Assembly: GCA_030141605.1 (NCBI GenBank)
Contig: JAQGDQ010000078.1
Coordinates: 372,001-436,000, forward strand
Length of the DNA stretch: 64,000 nucleotides
Reading direction: 5' to 3'
DNA from: Tubiluchus corallicola
Lineage: Eukaryota > Priapulida > Priapulimorpha > Priapulimorphida > Tubiluchidae
The position numbers and the translations under genes are program-made. Below the pieces are notes generated by a model, which searched no databases, was not told the origin of the DNA, and saw only the letters and a list, made by a program, of their open reading frames with translations. Positions 22,994 through 44,832 of this stretch are shown here, one piece after another (position 1 is the first letter of the stretch; each line of letters starts with the position of its first letter).

Positions 22994-25900
22994 TTACATT
23001 TCACTATTGCCTACAGGTGAAGGGCACTTATCTATTTTGACAGTTGGTAGGTCGTGTGGCTTCTCATTCGGCTGCTGTACTCTTGCAGAACCTTTAAGAG
23101 AACCTCGGGTAACATGCTGCTCTTTAGTTTTTACGAGAGGAGAGCTATGTGTTGCTCTCAGTGGTCTAGGAGAAGAGTGCGGAGTTGTATGCTGCGATCC
23201 ACCCAGATGTTTCCGTTGCATCACCGGTGTGCTGCGCGGAGATTGGGAAGGTGAATGCTGATGAGATCGACGTCCAGATCCTAGACGATCCAGGCGATCC
23301 TATGAATGTATTATGTAATTTACTGTAAAGAAAACTTTAGCACATAATGTCGTTTTTCCTGAATTAAGTATCACTGACTACTGCCTAAAAAATTCTTACA
23401 ACATATCTATTATTAAATTCTTATCAACCAATATTAATTAAAAATGACTAACTTGCAAAATAACACTGTAAATACGAGTTCATTATTCAATTTACAAAAA
23501 TCAACGTAAACTAGACAAGTTTTCATTCCAGTTAGTAGTAAAGTTAAAGGGCAAATGGTCATAAGAGACTAAAAAGGGAATTTTCATCAAATACAGATCT
23601 CCAACTATCTGAGAAACTCTGCAAATTAAAACTTTTAATGTAGAATGCCACCTACATCATTGAGATACACTCAAAAACGAAAATTTGAAAAAAATCTGTT
23701 TTGCCTTGATCTTTAACCAAATGTGCTCTCTAACCAAACAGATACTACCTTATAAACAGAAATGACAGCTAATACAAGGCAAAGTAATTAACTAAGCATA
23801 GCAAATTATGGAGATGGACATCAAAATATTATAACATTGGCTATTCTAAACCACATAGGGAAAACTTGCACATAATAACATAATAACAACATTACTGTCT
23901 GTTACATCAAATGTAGTAAAAACATTACGGCTTACGTCTCTAGATGCGATCGAACTCTTACGAGAAGCTCTACCTTCACTGTCAGATGGAGACCAAACAT
24001 CATCATCTAACAAAGAAATTGCTTATTCATTTGAATATTCTAAATATGTAATACCAAATTAGTATTAGTAAACAGCTTGAAGGAAAGGACAAGTTTATAT
24101 ACTCCTACTGTAAAGAAATTTTCAGGCGCAGTGGTAACCACCATTCACTTGAAAATTATGACACAACTGGTGGACTTTATAACTTTTCATAATAGCAATG
24201 TGGCTAAGTGGCTTTCCATAAATGCCACTGCTTAATAACTAATTCAAACTTCTACAGCTTACCCAATGTTCATGCAAAAATATCACAAAACTAACGTTTT
24301 GAAAAAACTTTTGGCGGAAATTGTTAGTGCGCTGCTTTTCTTGAGCCGATGAATGGCATCATCTGTGGAAGAACGGGCGTTCAAAATAGGAGTGTTCAAG
24401 AGCGAAACGACCACGACTTCAAAGTGATTTCACTAACTACACGAACTGCTTATCACACTTTTATTACTAAATCCTTCTAACATGAGCACTGAAATGGGCC
24501 TAACTGCCGAAAAGACTTGCCCTTTCCTTTGAAAACGTAAAAGGTGCAACAGATAAAGATACCTTTTCTTACAGACATGACATGGCGATATTTTTCTGGT
24601 GACTTAAAATATTCCTTGAATGAGGAGGGCCTTCTCTCATCGCTAACCTTCACTTCATGTCCTGGATAAAAAAAGACAAGCATTATGACAGTCATTGTGA
24701 AAAATATTATGGTACGAGTATGTAGCAACTGCAACCATATGTGAGCCCATGTGCCGTATAGTGTTTTTCATAAAAAGGTACAATGTCACATTTTATTAAC
24801 AAACAAAAACCCACAGCACCTGTAGTGAGTTGATTAAACAAACAGGCAGAAAAATAATGTTTTCGACAAATCGAAATACTTGGCATTGAAAAGAACAAGA
24901 GAAGAGAGAGAAAACGAATAAGCACAAGAAAGAGAAACAAAGGTAAAACAGACATACTAAAGTCAAAGCTTACATATTTAACCAATTAAAAAACCATGAT
25001 TAGCACAAAATTTGACCAAAAATTTGACATTTAGTTTATACATGTACTTACAGTATTATTGAAAGAAACAACTTTTTATTAAAAACCTAAAAAAGTTTTT
25101 ATACTAAAAATATTTTAAAAACATAAACGTTTAAAATATAAACGTTTAAGTAAACCCTTTAAAATAGCCTTAAAAGAAAATATTTGGCATGATAAAATAT
25201 TTCAAAGATTTTACTAAAATTTGCGTCTTCCAATAGACAAATTTCTACCTGAACGTGGTCGTTGCAAGTTCCGGAAGCACAAAAATATTCCAAGAAGTAA
25301 CACTCCAACTCCTATTGCTGCTCCAAGCCCAATAAATGCATTCACTGTCAAGTCCTCATCAAAATCATCTTCATTATTGACAGAACCTTGAAAAAGATAT
25401 ACATGTACCATCCTAAGGCTAAGTTCATTTACATTCAAACTAATAGCACGCTACAACAGTTGAACTGACTTGGATAACTATAATGACAGTGCATTATTTT
25501 ATTTTTATACACTTTATACTACAAGCTGCAATCTAGCATTCTAAGGTAAAGCCTACTCAATGAGATATTTGTCGTGGGACTGGAACATGGCTTATTATCA
25601 TCAATATCTGTCCAAGATGAGCTACTATGTCTCTATCATGTTCCAATATATATGTAGCTTCCCTCAATCAGCATAAAAATTCATAAAATACGTTAGTTGT
25701 TACACCATACCACATCTTTTCTCATCGCTGTCATCAGCACAGTGGGCAATGCCATCGCAGTAGAACTCTGCATCAATACAGCTGCCATCATCACAGACAA
25801 ATTCAAAATCCGTACAAGTTTTGTTCAATGAACGTGCAAAAACTAGAAAAATATAATTTTATCGTACAGTGTGACACATACCAAGCTGTATCATATCATA

Positions 25901-26907
25901 ATATGTGTGTAAGGTGTACTCGAACGTTCTTTATTAACTCAACACCAACAACTTGCCGTAGATAACATACAGGAAGTTCTTGCTTACATTTCGATAAAAA
26001 GATCACTAACTGATGAGGATATACTTCTCTGTATAATAAATGTCAGAGGATGATGACTAATGGAGTCTGACAGAATAAAGTTTGATTAATGAAGTTTGAC
26101 TAGTATAAATCTATGTTATCAAAAGTTTTATGAATTTTGCAAACTGTTATATTAGCCTTCACAGTTCATACAACAACTTACACTGATGTTGTTTTAAAAA
26201 ACAAAAACAAAATAGAATTGCAGTGCTTCAAACAAGATATTAAATATTGCTGAAATAGTCAATGTTGAAGCACAAGAAAACACGCTTCAAAAATAAAGCT
26301 TAAAAAATTTGTCTTAAAATTTTATACCACTTCGTGCTGTCTTGCTGCATAGAGAGCTTGCTTTAACATTAATGTTGTATAAAACTTGTAAATTTAAACT
26401 CCTGCAATGAACGTAAGGCGCAACTGTTTTAATGGAAAGTCGTTTGAAACAATTTTAGAAAACATTGCATGAAGTTTGAAAAAATAATCACAGCATTTGT
26501 AGTGCACACTTCACTAACTAAGCAAAAGTTATATTGCCAATAAGATTAAAAATACACTTTTTAGAGAATAAATGGTGCACACTGGGATGGCGATTCAGTG
26601 CTGCTTTATTACGTAGCATGAATATTTCAAATTATTAAGAATTTTTTTTTGCAATTACATAAGTCTTACATAAGCAAACAGCTAAACGTAATGCTAAGTA
26701 ACACAACTTTACATGGAAAGTTTTTGAAACGTACTTTAAGTGAGGAAAAGAATAGCAAAATTTTACCATCGTTAAAATTAATTGTATCTTAATGGAGCTT
26801 TGTTACAATATTAATAAGTGTAACCTAACACTAAAATGAATAATTTTTTTCAAACCTGGAGATGTCAAAATTCCAATGAAGTGCACAGTTACTAATGGCT
26901 TATTCAT
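22994..26907 (-). CDS. Single LDL-receptor class A domain membrane protein with long Ser/Arg-rich tail (6 exons)
   Basis: Minus-strand exons in order: 26907-26856 (tentative start), 25842-25711, 25386-25249, 24661-24563, 24006-23936, 23299-22994. Phases agree throughout and give about 265 aa. The tentative start reads [17 protein letters not shown] and joins to VFA/RSLN, which satisfies the -3/-1 signal cleavage rule. Exon 2 is one complete LDLa repeat: six cysteines, [10 protein letters not shown], and the calcium-binding [16 protein letters not shown]. Exon 3 has an acidic stalk ([10 protein letters not shown]) and one helix ([20 protein letters not shown]). Exons 4-6 encode a tail of about 150 residues rich in Ser, Arg, Pro and His ([18 protein letters not shown]), likely disordered and phosphorylated. 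LDLa modules bind ligands through calcium-caged acidic residues; the partner is unknown. The exons from LDLa to the stop are firm; the first exon is not. The donor of exon 1 (gtttga) is weak. Confidence 0.75.
25214..25248 (-). CDS. Alternative short C-terminus of the LDLa protein by intron retention
   Basis: If the donor at the end of exon 3 (CAG/gtagaa, left edge 25249) is not used, the frame reads on for 10 codons ([10 protein letters not shown] after the shared GlyBoundary codon) to a TAG at 25214-25216. This would give a receptor with a tail of only about 25 residues in place of about 165. The spliced route to 24661 is also phase-perfect, so both forms are possible from the sequence. Confidence 0.35.
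26262..26810 (+). repeat. Dispersed repeat family, copy A
   Basis: Shares with copies B and C the ordered words gcacaagaaaac, aaatttgtcttaaa, tgtataaaacttgtaaattt, aaactcctgcaatgaacgt, tggaaagtcgtttgaaacaa and ttagaaaacattgcatgaag. It lies in intron 1 of the LDLa gene if the 28.6 kb start is used, otherwise upstream of exon 2. Confidence 0.7.
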
Positions 26908-26999
26908 GCTTGCCAGAATGGAAAGAATTCATAGGTATTCGCAAGCATAACAACTACAAACCTAGAAGAATGCAAAGCATATAAGTTTATAAGTCATTA

Positions 27000-28540
27000 T
27001 AAATAATAAAGACAAAAAGCAAGCATATCACTACTGTTTCATTTAAGCTACTTGTCAATGTGTTTAAATTAAAATCTGAATCTTCCTATCCTTTGAATAT
27101 TCTTTTATCAGTCACTTCTATCCTTGTTTTGCATAACGTTTTTCCTTTTAAATTGCCTAAAACCCTCGTTTTTCAATTCTTATTTGGATGTGCTTACAAA
27201 GGTGCAAGCACTTAACAAGTTTTACTTCTGCTTCTTGCCATTTATTATATGAATACTGTCATATCAAAATTAAATCATTATTATTAATTGTATATTTTTC
27301 TCATTGTTTCTATATATTGTACTTGCATTTCCAAATAAATAAAAAAATAATTGAAATTAAATTGAAATAACTAAATCTGTGAAATGTAGCAGTGAAATAT
27401 ACACAAAGCAAATGGTTAATCAACTTTGTGAGCAGCCAATTTGTCTGTCAACTTCTTCACAGCAAATAACAACTATGTACACAATAAACTGGGGCTGCAA
27501 AATGAATATTACTGACTGTATAGTGAAAACCTCCTTAATCCTTTCCAAGATTGATCATGCTGAACAACCTTCACAGTTCTGACAGGCAACTATTATTATA
27601 TAATAACAACACATTTCCAGTAATGTACAGCAGTTGAAGCAGTTTGCCTTTTCACATGTGCATTATACAGCAGCTCACTTAATCTTTAGACTCTAGCTAC
27701 CCATACATAGCTCCATGCAAAAGTTAAAGTTAATAACACAACATTACATTAAAATGCTTTCTTAGCTTGTGACTTATTCTGGAGAGGCCAGCAGTATGAA
27801 ATTATCTTTATATCTTAAGTTAAGGTAATTACCTTTTTATATTACTATTATTAGATTATTATGGGGTTGCTCAGTACGTGAATTAAATACTACAGCCAAC
27901 TTGTTAAAAATACGTTGAATAGCTTTTATGAAATTAATTAACCAGTATATTCGAAATCATTTTATTAATACTACTATTACTAGTTCGTATTATTAATACA
28001 TTATTACTAGCCACTGAATAAGTATAATAATTATTAATAAATTATACTGGTAACGTACTATTGTAGTATAGTTTGATACGAAATAAATGGTATTAACATA
28101 AATGAAATCAAAACCGTTTTCCGAGGCTCATTACACGTAGTGCACGAATAAGATATTAACTAAATTCCACTTAACGATTACTAATCGTTTGTGACTACTA
28201 GTACTACAGTACTGACACAGAGAAAATTCTTCTGCTAAAGTGTTTTTACTTGTTCCAGAATCAACTAATTGACCACACAAATTTGTACAATTCGTTTCAA
28301 GGGCATTTTTTTCCCACAGAGAGTCAAACAATTCAAAACAGTAAAAAATATCCTGCCGTAGTTTAATAAATGTAAAATAAACAGTGTACTAATTTGACGT
28401 TGGTGATATTTTTTAGCTATTAGTTTATTTGCTATAAATTGCGACTGCTGTGTGTGGAGCTGAAACATATTGGACGATAACAAACTGAAAACGAATGTGA
28501 CCGCTAAGTTTTGCTTGCTGCTTGTTTCCTTGCTTATTAC
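27000..28540. other. AT-rich upstream or first-intron sequence of the LDLa gene; nothing recognisable
   Basis: Open frames of 60-78 codons occur on both strands but show no domain. A patch at 27960-28060 is rich in attattaata / tactagt repeats. Just right of the tentative start exon, an acceptor-like site (ttgcattcttctag, left edge 26962) would define a 5' UTR exon from 26961. Confidence 0.35.
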
Positions 28541-28616
28541 TAATGTCGGGAGTAGAGTAGGACATTAGCCGAAGAAAAACAATTGCCGTACATGTGCTAG
28601 CCCAAGTAGAGCGCAT
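28541..28616 (-). CDS. Alternative candidate first exon of the LDLa gene
   Basis: On the minus strand an ATG at 28616 opens 25 codons (MRSTWASTCTAIVFLRLM...) and reaches a possible donor A/gtaata in phase 1, which matches the LDLa exon acceptor at 25842. The hydrophobic core is short and broken by Arg, so as a signal peptide it is weaker than the MNKPL start at 26907. It lies close to the GC-richer promoter block near 29.2 kb, which favours it by position. It may instead be 5' UTR. The two first exons cannot both be coding in one transcript, because the phases do not fit. Confidence 0.25.
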
Positions 28617-29159
28617 CCTACATGAGCTGCCCAAATTGGACAAAGAGAGACAGGGCACCAACTGAGTTGTTAACCGTTGTGGCAGCGTCCGTTGTCCTTG
28701 CTTATTTAATAATAATAGTCGAAAATGTCAATACATCATAGAATTTATTATACATCTTATACATCTGATAAAATAAAAGAATCTTATTCTGGGCTAGTCG
28801 AATCAGCAATATTAAATTTGACTTCGAGATTAATCTTTTTGAAGTGAAAATAAGTCTGCATTTTAAGCTATTCCAATATTCGGTTAAGGTATATCCTCTT
28901 TTATTTTGTCTCGCTTCACAGACAGGTGATCGGTTTCGCTACGCGAACGAAGTGAATAAAATACGTGAATTTGATCTTGCAAAGTGACACCTTTTATTGA
29001 TGTCAGTTTGCTCGCCGATTTGGTGAAGAGGATCATGTGTGTCCACGGTATTACGCCAAACTAACGGCAACTCAACCAGCAAGCACAATTTTTAATAAAA
29101 TGAAGAAACGTTCACAAAATTTTTAAAAACTTGACAAAAATCTCGATGTAAAGTTAACA

Positions 29160-29290
29160 GAGTGAGAGAAATCGCCAGTGCCCTCTTGGGCTTTGGCAAA
29201 AATAGCGCATGCGCCTTAGCGCAACTGTCCTAATTCGGCTAGTGGGGTACTCTGCGCCCTACACTTACTCGTTCTTTTTGTTTACTGTAT
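29160..29290. promoter_or_regulatory. Divergent promoter block with palindromic NRF1-type site
   Basis: Between the minus-strand LDLa gene and the plus-strand TMEM184C gene lies a block with several CpGs. It contains GCGCATGCGC at 29205-29214, an exact palindromic core of the NRF1 motif, followed by a second GCGC (29219-29222) and further CpG pairs. NRF1 sites are typical of TATA-less bidirectional housekeeping promoters. No TATA box is seen next to it. Placement fits a shared promoter, but neither transcription start can be read from sequence. Confidence 0.4.
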
Positions 29291-30157
29291 TCTACAGTAG
29301 GTCATGGTCTTTTAGCCCTAATGCATCCTGAAATTTTTGTTTTAATTAATAATTAATCTGTGCGATTTTTTTACAATTACTGTATGTTTTTATTGCTTGT
29401 TGTTTTGTTCATACATTAATTTTGTTCAGAAAACCAGAAATAGATTAAGCTTATTTTTCTGAAGTGAATTAGTATGGTCGTGAGCTGCCTTTTATTGAGG
29501 AACAAGCTTTGTTAATCTCCTTTTTATTCAACAGTATCCTACTTATACCAATACCTCCAAAAATTTAGCTTGTCTATTTTTTCTCTCCAAACCTCAGCAG
29601 TTTACAGTTGTCTTGATTAAGAAGTTGTTTCTCCACAAGGTTGTCGCATACAGCAACAATGCATAACAAAGTGTCAGCAACAAATCTTTAGAGAGAGAGA
29701 CAAGTAGAGGAAGACCATACCGTTCTCCGAGCATTCACCCCTGAAAAAATTCAAAATGTTTTGCACATGATATTACTGTCAAGGTATTTTCATTCACATC
29801 TAAGAGTAGAGTGAGAATATTGTGTATGGACTATGGGGTTGCTGTTGTTGTAAGAGTGTTGTTTCCATTGTTTTTATGGCACCTTCCACTTGTCCAAATG
29901 GGTGATTACCAAATTACCATATTAAATGTGTTCTATTTTTCAGAACTTGTTGAAAAGCTGTGGCATTCATCTTTTCATACATTTCATATGTTGATTGTTT
30001 TGTGGTTACAAAAGTTAGAGGCCCATACTCAGATTTAGCAAAATATTTTACTTACATAGAAAACACTACCCAATTTTGCATCGTAGCTCAAAATAATTTA
30101 TCGTCTAAAACACATAGACTGAATGTTTTGTATTCCAAGTATCATTTAGATAACACA

Positions 30158-30595
30158 AGCAAACTTAACACATGGGAAGTAGTTGCTATAGGAAGTACTA
30201 TGAAATACTTGATCATGCTTTTGCCTTTAAAGGCCAGCAGGTGCTCATATTAGACATTGATCAGACTACTTATTTCTAGCAAACACATTCTTCTCTTCAC
30301 GAGTTAAAATGTACACCTTGATGAGTAATGGGTTGTATTGCAAAACCTTAACTAATTCACTTATATTCTGTTACAGTTAAGTGTGCGATAGTTACACATC
30401 CTATTACTAGCAAACATGTGCAAAGTTTGATTGATTTGACCTCAGTAATCAGAGATGCAATGCAAAATGTTTGGCCATTGTTCAGTACATCACATAAGCA
30501 TTTGCTGACCTTTGAACTTAAAGGTAAGATCAAGTATTTCGTAGTCAACTTTCTTCTGACTAGTATTACCCATGCACTAAGTTTGCTGCTTTTGG
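30158..30595. repeat. Long inverted repeat, arms about 95 bp, spacer about 250 bp
   Basis: The left arm (about 30158-30250) reads agcaaactta.cacatggg, then tatgaaatacttgatc, ctttaaaggccagcagg. The reverse complement of the right arm (about 30497-30593) reads agcaaacttagtgcatgggt, then tacgaaatacttgatc, ctttaagttcaaaggtcagca. Identity is clear but imperfect. It sits just upstream of TMEM184C and could be a fold-back element. Confidence 0.7.
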
Positions 30596-30961
30596 TCTTA
30601 TTAGCTTTTGGGATATAATTTTGAAGACAAGCATGCTTCAAGCATGACATTGTAACCTTTGTTGTCTTCTCTTTTTGCTAGTGTTTCCTTATCTGCCAAG
30701 TTTGAATGGGATGATTGATCTTACAGGCATCCTTGAAGATGTATATAGACTTTCAAAAGTTTTTCCTTCATTCTGTTAAGTTTTACATTTGTATGACAAT
30801 TTGTGCAAATGAAACATTTCAGTACCAGACCTTTGCTGGAATCATATGTAGTGTGCTTTTTAAATCAAGTGTCACCATTTTTAAAAGACTCCAAATTGGT
30901 GATTATTAAATCACTAAACTGGTTTTAAGTGAAAATCTCAGATTAACAGCTTTTTTACCAG

Positions 30962-30984
30962 GTTACTGTGTTAGAAGATAAAAG
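30962..30984 (+). other. TMEM184C: 5' UTR segment after an acceptor-like site, TMEM184C
   Basis: A pyrimidine-rich tract ending ttttttaccag at 30961 precedes 23 bases and then the TMEM184C start codon. This looks like a 3' splice site placed immediately upstream of the ATG. It implies either an untranslated first exon upstream, perhaps near the 29.2 kb promoter block, or a trans-spliced leader acceptor if the organism uses one. Confidence 0.4.
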
Positions 30985-40529
<9,545 letters not shown>

Positions 40530-40689
40530 AGTGTCATCCTACGTAATCAGCTTAAAAAAGCTTGTGTATTAAGCTAGTCTGTGAACGGTGTATATCACTC
40601 GTAAAACAAAGATTATGGTGAAACAAATTAATTATGTTGACTGTGAAGCATCTGTTTTGTGTACACTAAGAATTATCAGTCATTGTTGT

Positions 40690-40960
40690 TAGATAATAAT
40701 AATAATAATAATAATAATCTTTATTTAAAGTCGGCTTTAAACCCTAAAGACAATACAAACCTGCAATGAGGCTTTATGGCCAACTGGATATAACAAACTA
40801 CACCTACATAACAGAAATTATATTGCCCCACTTTTACCATAAATACCTTGTGCCAGGCAGGGCAACAGGCGGTACCATTTTTAGTCTTTAGTATGACCCT
40901 GACCGCAGTATCGAACTCACGACCTCGCAATTGGAAAGTGCGATTGCCTGTCTGGTATAA
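40690..40960 (-). mobile_element. tRNA-derived SINE with ATT tail
   Basis: On the minus strand, read from about 40960, the head has caggcaatcgcac, then GAGTTCGATACTGC (B box). A non-tRNA body follows, and the element ends in aataaagattattatt, an (ATT)n tail at 40692-40720. Head, body and microsatellite tail in this order are the structure of a SINE. It lies about 160 bases past the TMEM184C stop codon, antisense to the gene. Confidence 0.7.
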
Positions 40961-40999
40961 CAAGATAACAAGGCAAAACATATCTTTTTTAAAAAGAGA

Positions 41000-42080
41000 G
41001 CTGTACCTCAAATATTGCGTTATCACACAGTGATAGTTGTGCAAATCACTCATCTGGAACACTACCGGTTATTATAACAGTTTTTTCAGATTTTCTCTCA
41101 TTGTCAATTTTTGATCTTAAGCATGCAGATAATTGCTGACAAGCAAAAATAATTTTTTCTTGTCAGTCCAGACAGAAATTTCAAAAGGTGTCATTCTTTT
41201 TGGTTAGTGAATTTTGCCAGCAAAGTCTTATAGAAATTTAGGTAAGACATGTCATATTTAGAGTTGTGAGAAATAGTATTTTTCTTGTAGTGCCTTGTGA
41301 CTTACTTTGCTTTACATGAGCAGTTTTTATGCGAACTTTTGCAAGAATCACAACTTGCAACTTATCCCATAACTTGTCCTTTTATGGCACATTAACTGTT
41401 TCTTGTATAATTTCTCTCTGTACACTATTGAATAACTGTCACACATTGTTTAGAGATCATTTAGTTATTGCTTTTAATAATGGCAGTTTGGGAAAGTTTT
41501 TATAGTGCAAATATCGATTCTAGGTTAACACAGCAACAGTTAAAAACTAATGGTCTTTGTTGCAGCAACTGAAAATCATTAACCCAAATATCAAATGTGT
41601 CCTCTGTGGCTGAACTGACTATAAAATTTTTAATTTTTTTAAAATGCTTTCAGTACGTGTTATGAGTTGTAGCTGTACATAACAACTTGTCACTCTATAC
41701 ATGGAGTTTCAGTTTTTCAGTGTGATATTATGTGTTGTTAATGTTGTATACTACAGGTATACTACGTTAATGTAGTAAAGTAATATAATAATTATACTAC
41801 ATAATACTTTTGTTAAAACATGCAGTATGTAGATAATGCAAATAGTACAAATGTGATATGCTATCACTGTGTTGTGTTTTCTTTCGTGAAGCAATTAATT
41901 CTCTTGAAAATGTTGTTAGTTAATTTATAATTTCAAGATGCCGATATTTTTGCATCTGCCAGGTTATGATAAGCACCTTCCTTGATTTGGTAAGATGTAA
42001 ATTGATGGTTGACAGTAAAGGTTTGCTGTGTGAACTCGAAAAGAACGCATTGACATGAATTTCGTTTGCATCTGATATTA
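41000..42080. other. 3' flank of TMEM184C, no gene seen
   Basis: AT-rich sequence with scattered short frames and no recognisable domain or splice-supported exon. Part may be 3' UTR; no clear polyadenylation signal stands out. Confidence 0.35.
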
Positions 42081-42087
42081 ACTTATG

Positions 42088-42806
42088 TAATACAGTCAAA
42101 CCTCTTTATACCACCTACTTTAGGACTGCGAAAAAAGTTGGCATTCAGTGAGTTTGGCGTTATAACAAAGTGCATTAATACATAAATGTGTGAGCAAGTA
42201 GAGACATTTTGTTTTGCCAAAAATCTGGACAGTAAGCGAGATTGGGTTATAAGCATTTTTATAACGAATACAAATCTTAAACAATTTTGTGCATGTAAAT
42301 AATGAACTCTCCAAATTAAAATGGAGATCTGCCAGTAAACTGATTAAGTCATAATTATATTGTTATTTAGATTATAGCTTTGTCTTTCAGACTTTTACTT
42401 TTGATGTAAAAAATTTTACTGCCATCTAGAAGAGCTACCATCATTAGATTTGATGGTATAAATTGAGAACCCACCATACTACATATATGCTGATAATTAA
42501 CAGAACAGTTATGATGTTACACTTAGGGTAGATGTTTGGAAACCTGTGAGACAAAATACCCTCAAGTTTGTTTTTACACAATCTGTCAAAAGTACTTTTA
42601 CGTACACATAAACTTTTAAGTACGTAATGGGATTTGCAGTAGATCTAGATAACATACGCAGCTTGCAAAATTTAATGAAAAAGTGCCCTCATTGTTAGAA
42701 ACTTGCACGACTGAAACACCACAGATATTAAGTGTTTAGCCCAGTAATTTGGTTACTCGAGATGGCATTTCGATATAATGAAACTTGGGGAGTTCTTTGT
42801 ATAGGC
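42088..42806. mobile_element. Tc1/pogo-like DNA transposon relic, copy 2
   Basis: The left end TACAGTCAAACCTCTTTATACC matches the ends of the element at 34439-35267. On the right, the reverse complement of atataatgaaacttgggga is similar but diverged. The interior carries repeated ttataac / cgttataac words as in that group. No transposase. Confidence 0.45.
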
Positions 42807-43694
42807 CTGGGCCAAAAGCACAACCATTTGTTATCTAACATTAACATGACTTAAAAAGCCTCGGCACATACTTGGAGGAACCTTGCAGTCTATGTCTTTG
42901 ATGTCAAAAGTCCAGAACTCACAGGCGACTTGTTACGTATTTTCGCAAACATTACCATTCAACGGTACGTAAGCCATATCTTTGAGAAGGGTACACCTGC
43001 AAAGGGGGTCAGCATAGTACTGTAACATGTTACAAGTAACAAAACTAGAGTAAAATTACAAATTTCAGAAACATTAAGTAGTGTTATGAATAAATAACAT
43101 GAATTACTTTTACCCTAACTATAACTATGTATTTACTATAAGAAACAAATAAGAGCTGTGCCGTCCCTTATTTATAAAGTTTATTACATAAAGTTGGGGT
43201 CTTCGAAGGGGAGTGGCCCAAAATGGCCCTACTAACAACTCCCCATCCTGTTGGAAGCCCTCACCCACAGCATATCTCATTTAGTGAAAGATTAAAACTA
43301 AATTTTCGAAAGTTTTGGATAACATGCGTCAGAACTGTTACATATTTTAGATCAAAATGTTAAAGGTAGCAATTAAGACTAAAGAGTGATGTTAAATTTG
43401 TTTTTTATATACCGTGCTACAATATTTCAACGAATGCCAAATTTGGCGGAGGAATTGTTCCTGCAAAATATTGTAGCAACCCGGAAATGAGCGTCTACTG
43501 AAGGCCAGTGGTCAAGCAACTTTCCATTTTTGGCGAATCTGCAGCACATCTCGTAAGTGACGAAAATTTATCTATATGGGTGCATATTATCTTTGACATA
43601 TTTGAAAACCTCAGTTTCGAAGTTGAAGTCAACAGCGTTTGTTTCACACCTGGCTGTACAATAGTAAATTACAACGCGCATATGTAAATTGTTT

Positions 43695-44690
43695 CACTAG
43701 CTTTACGTGCGCTTATGAGTAGCACATCATGCATTGCTGAATACTCGTGTGTGTGCTTGCTTGGTTCACTGGCCTTACGTGCGCTTACGAGTAATACATC
43801 ATGCACTGTTGTGTATTCGCGCGCGCGCGCGTGCGTGTGTGCTTGCTTCACGGGCCTTACGTGTGACTATGAGCACCACATCATACACTGCTGAGTACTC
43901 GTATACTGTGTATACTTGCTTGCTTCAGTATCCTTATGTATGGCTGTGAGCAGGACATCATGTATTGTTGAGTACTCGTGTGTATACTTGCTTGCTTCAT
44001 TATCCTTATGTGTGGCTGTGAGCACTCGTGTGCGTTCTTGCTTGCTTCATTATCCTTATGTGTGGCTATGAGCAGGACATCATGTATTGTTGAGTACTCG
44101 TGTGTATACTTGCTTGCTTTATTATCCTTATGTGCGGCTGTAAGCAGGACATCCTGCACTGTTGAGTACTTGTGTGTATACTTGCTTGCTTCATTATCCT
44201 TATGTGTGGCTGTGAGCAGGACATCATGTACTGTTGAGTACTCGTGTGTGTGCTTGCTTGCTTCATTGGCCTTATGTGTGGCTGTGAGCAGGACATCATG
44301 TACTGTTGAGTACTCGTGTGTGTATACTTGCTTGCTTCATTATCCTTATGTGTGGCTGTGAGCAGGACATCATGTACTGATGAGTACTCGTGTGTGAGCT
44401 TGCTTGCTTCATTATCCTTATGTGTGGCTGTGAGCAGGACATCATGTACTGTTGAGTATTCGTGTGTGAGCTTGCTTGCTTCATTATCCTTGTGTGGCTG
44501 TGAGCAGGACATCATGTACTGTTGAGTACTCGTGTGTGTGCTTGCTTGCTTCATTATTCTCATGTGTGTGTGTGTGTGCGTGCGTGCGTGTGTGTGCTGG
44601 CTTGGCTTTAGGCGCAGCTATAAGCGGTACATCATGCAGTGCTGAGTGTGCGTGTGCGTACTGGCTTCATTGGCTTCAGGAGCGGCGGCA
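43695..44690. repeat. Minisatellite, 72-bp unit, about 14 copies, open in frame on both strands
   Basis: The phrase acttgcttgcttcattatcc recurs at about 43986, 44109, 44181, 44327, 44399 and 44471 at steps of 70-75 bases, with one shortened unit near 44037. The unit continues tgtgtggctgtgagcagg and acatcatgtactgttgagta. The left three or four units (from 43695) are more diverged, and there the GT part has become a GC alternating run. Because 72 is 24 codons, frames of 127 (plus) and 165 (minus) codons arise; they are by-products of the repeat. Confidence 0.95.
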
Positions 44691-44832
44691 CACCATGCGC
44701 AGTTGATCGCTGAAGACGCTGCAGTGTGGGAATGATCGCTGTGTGATGAAATCTAGGTGTATTAGTAAATTACAAGTAAATGATATTGACTAGACACCAG
44801 CATAATCACTAGCAAATAGGATAACAGAAGAC

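Noticed and set aside
29811-30038. Frame with RVRILCMDYGVAVVV, reminiscent of a Tudor-domain VxVDYG core
   Set aside because: Only one short motif, no acceptor or donor in phase, and the rest does not follow the domain. Chance or a very old fragment.
43978-44563. 127- and 165-codon frames with hydrophobic 24-residue repeats
   Set aside because: The 72-bp minisatellite is a multiple of three and lacks stops on both strands; no splice or start context supports translation.
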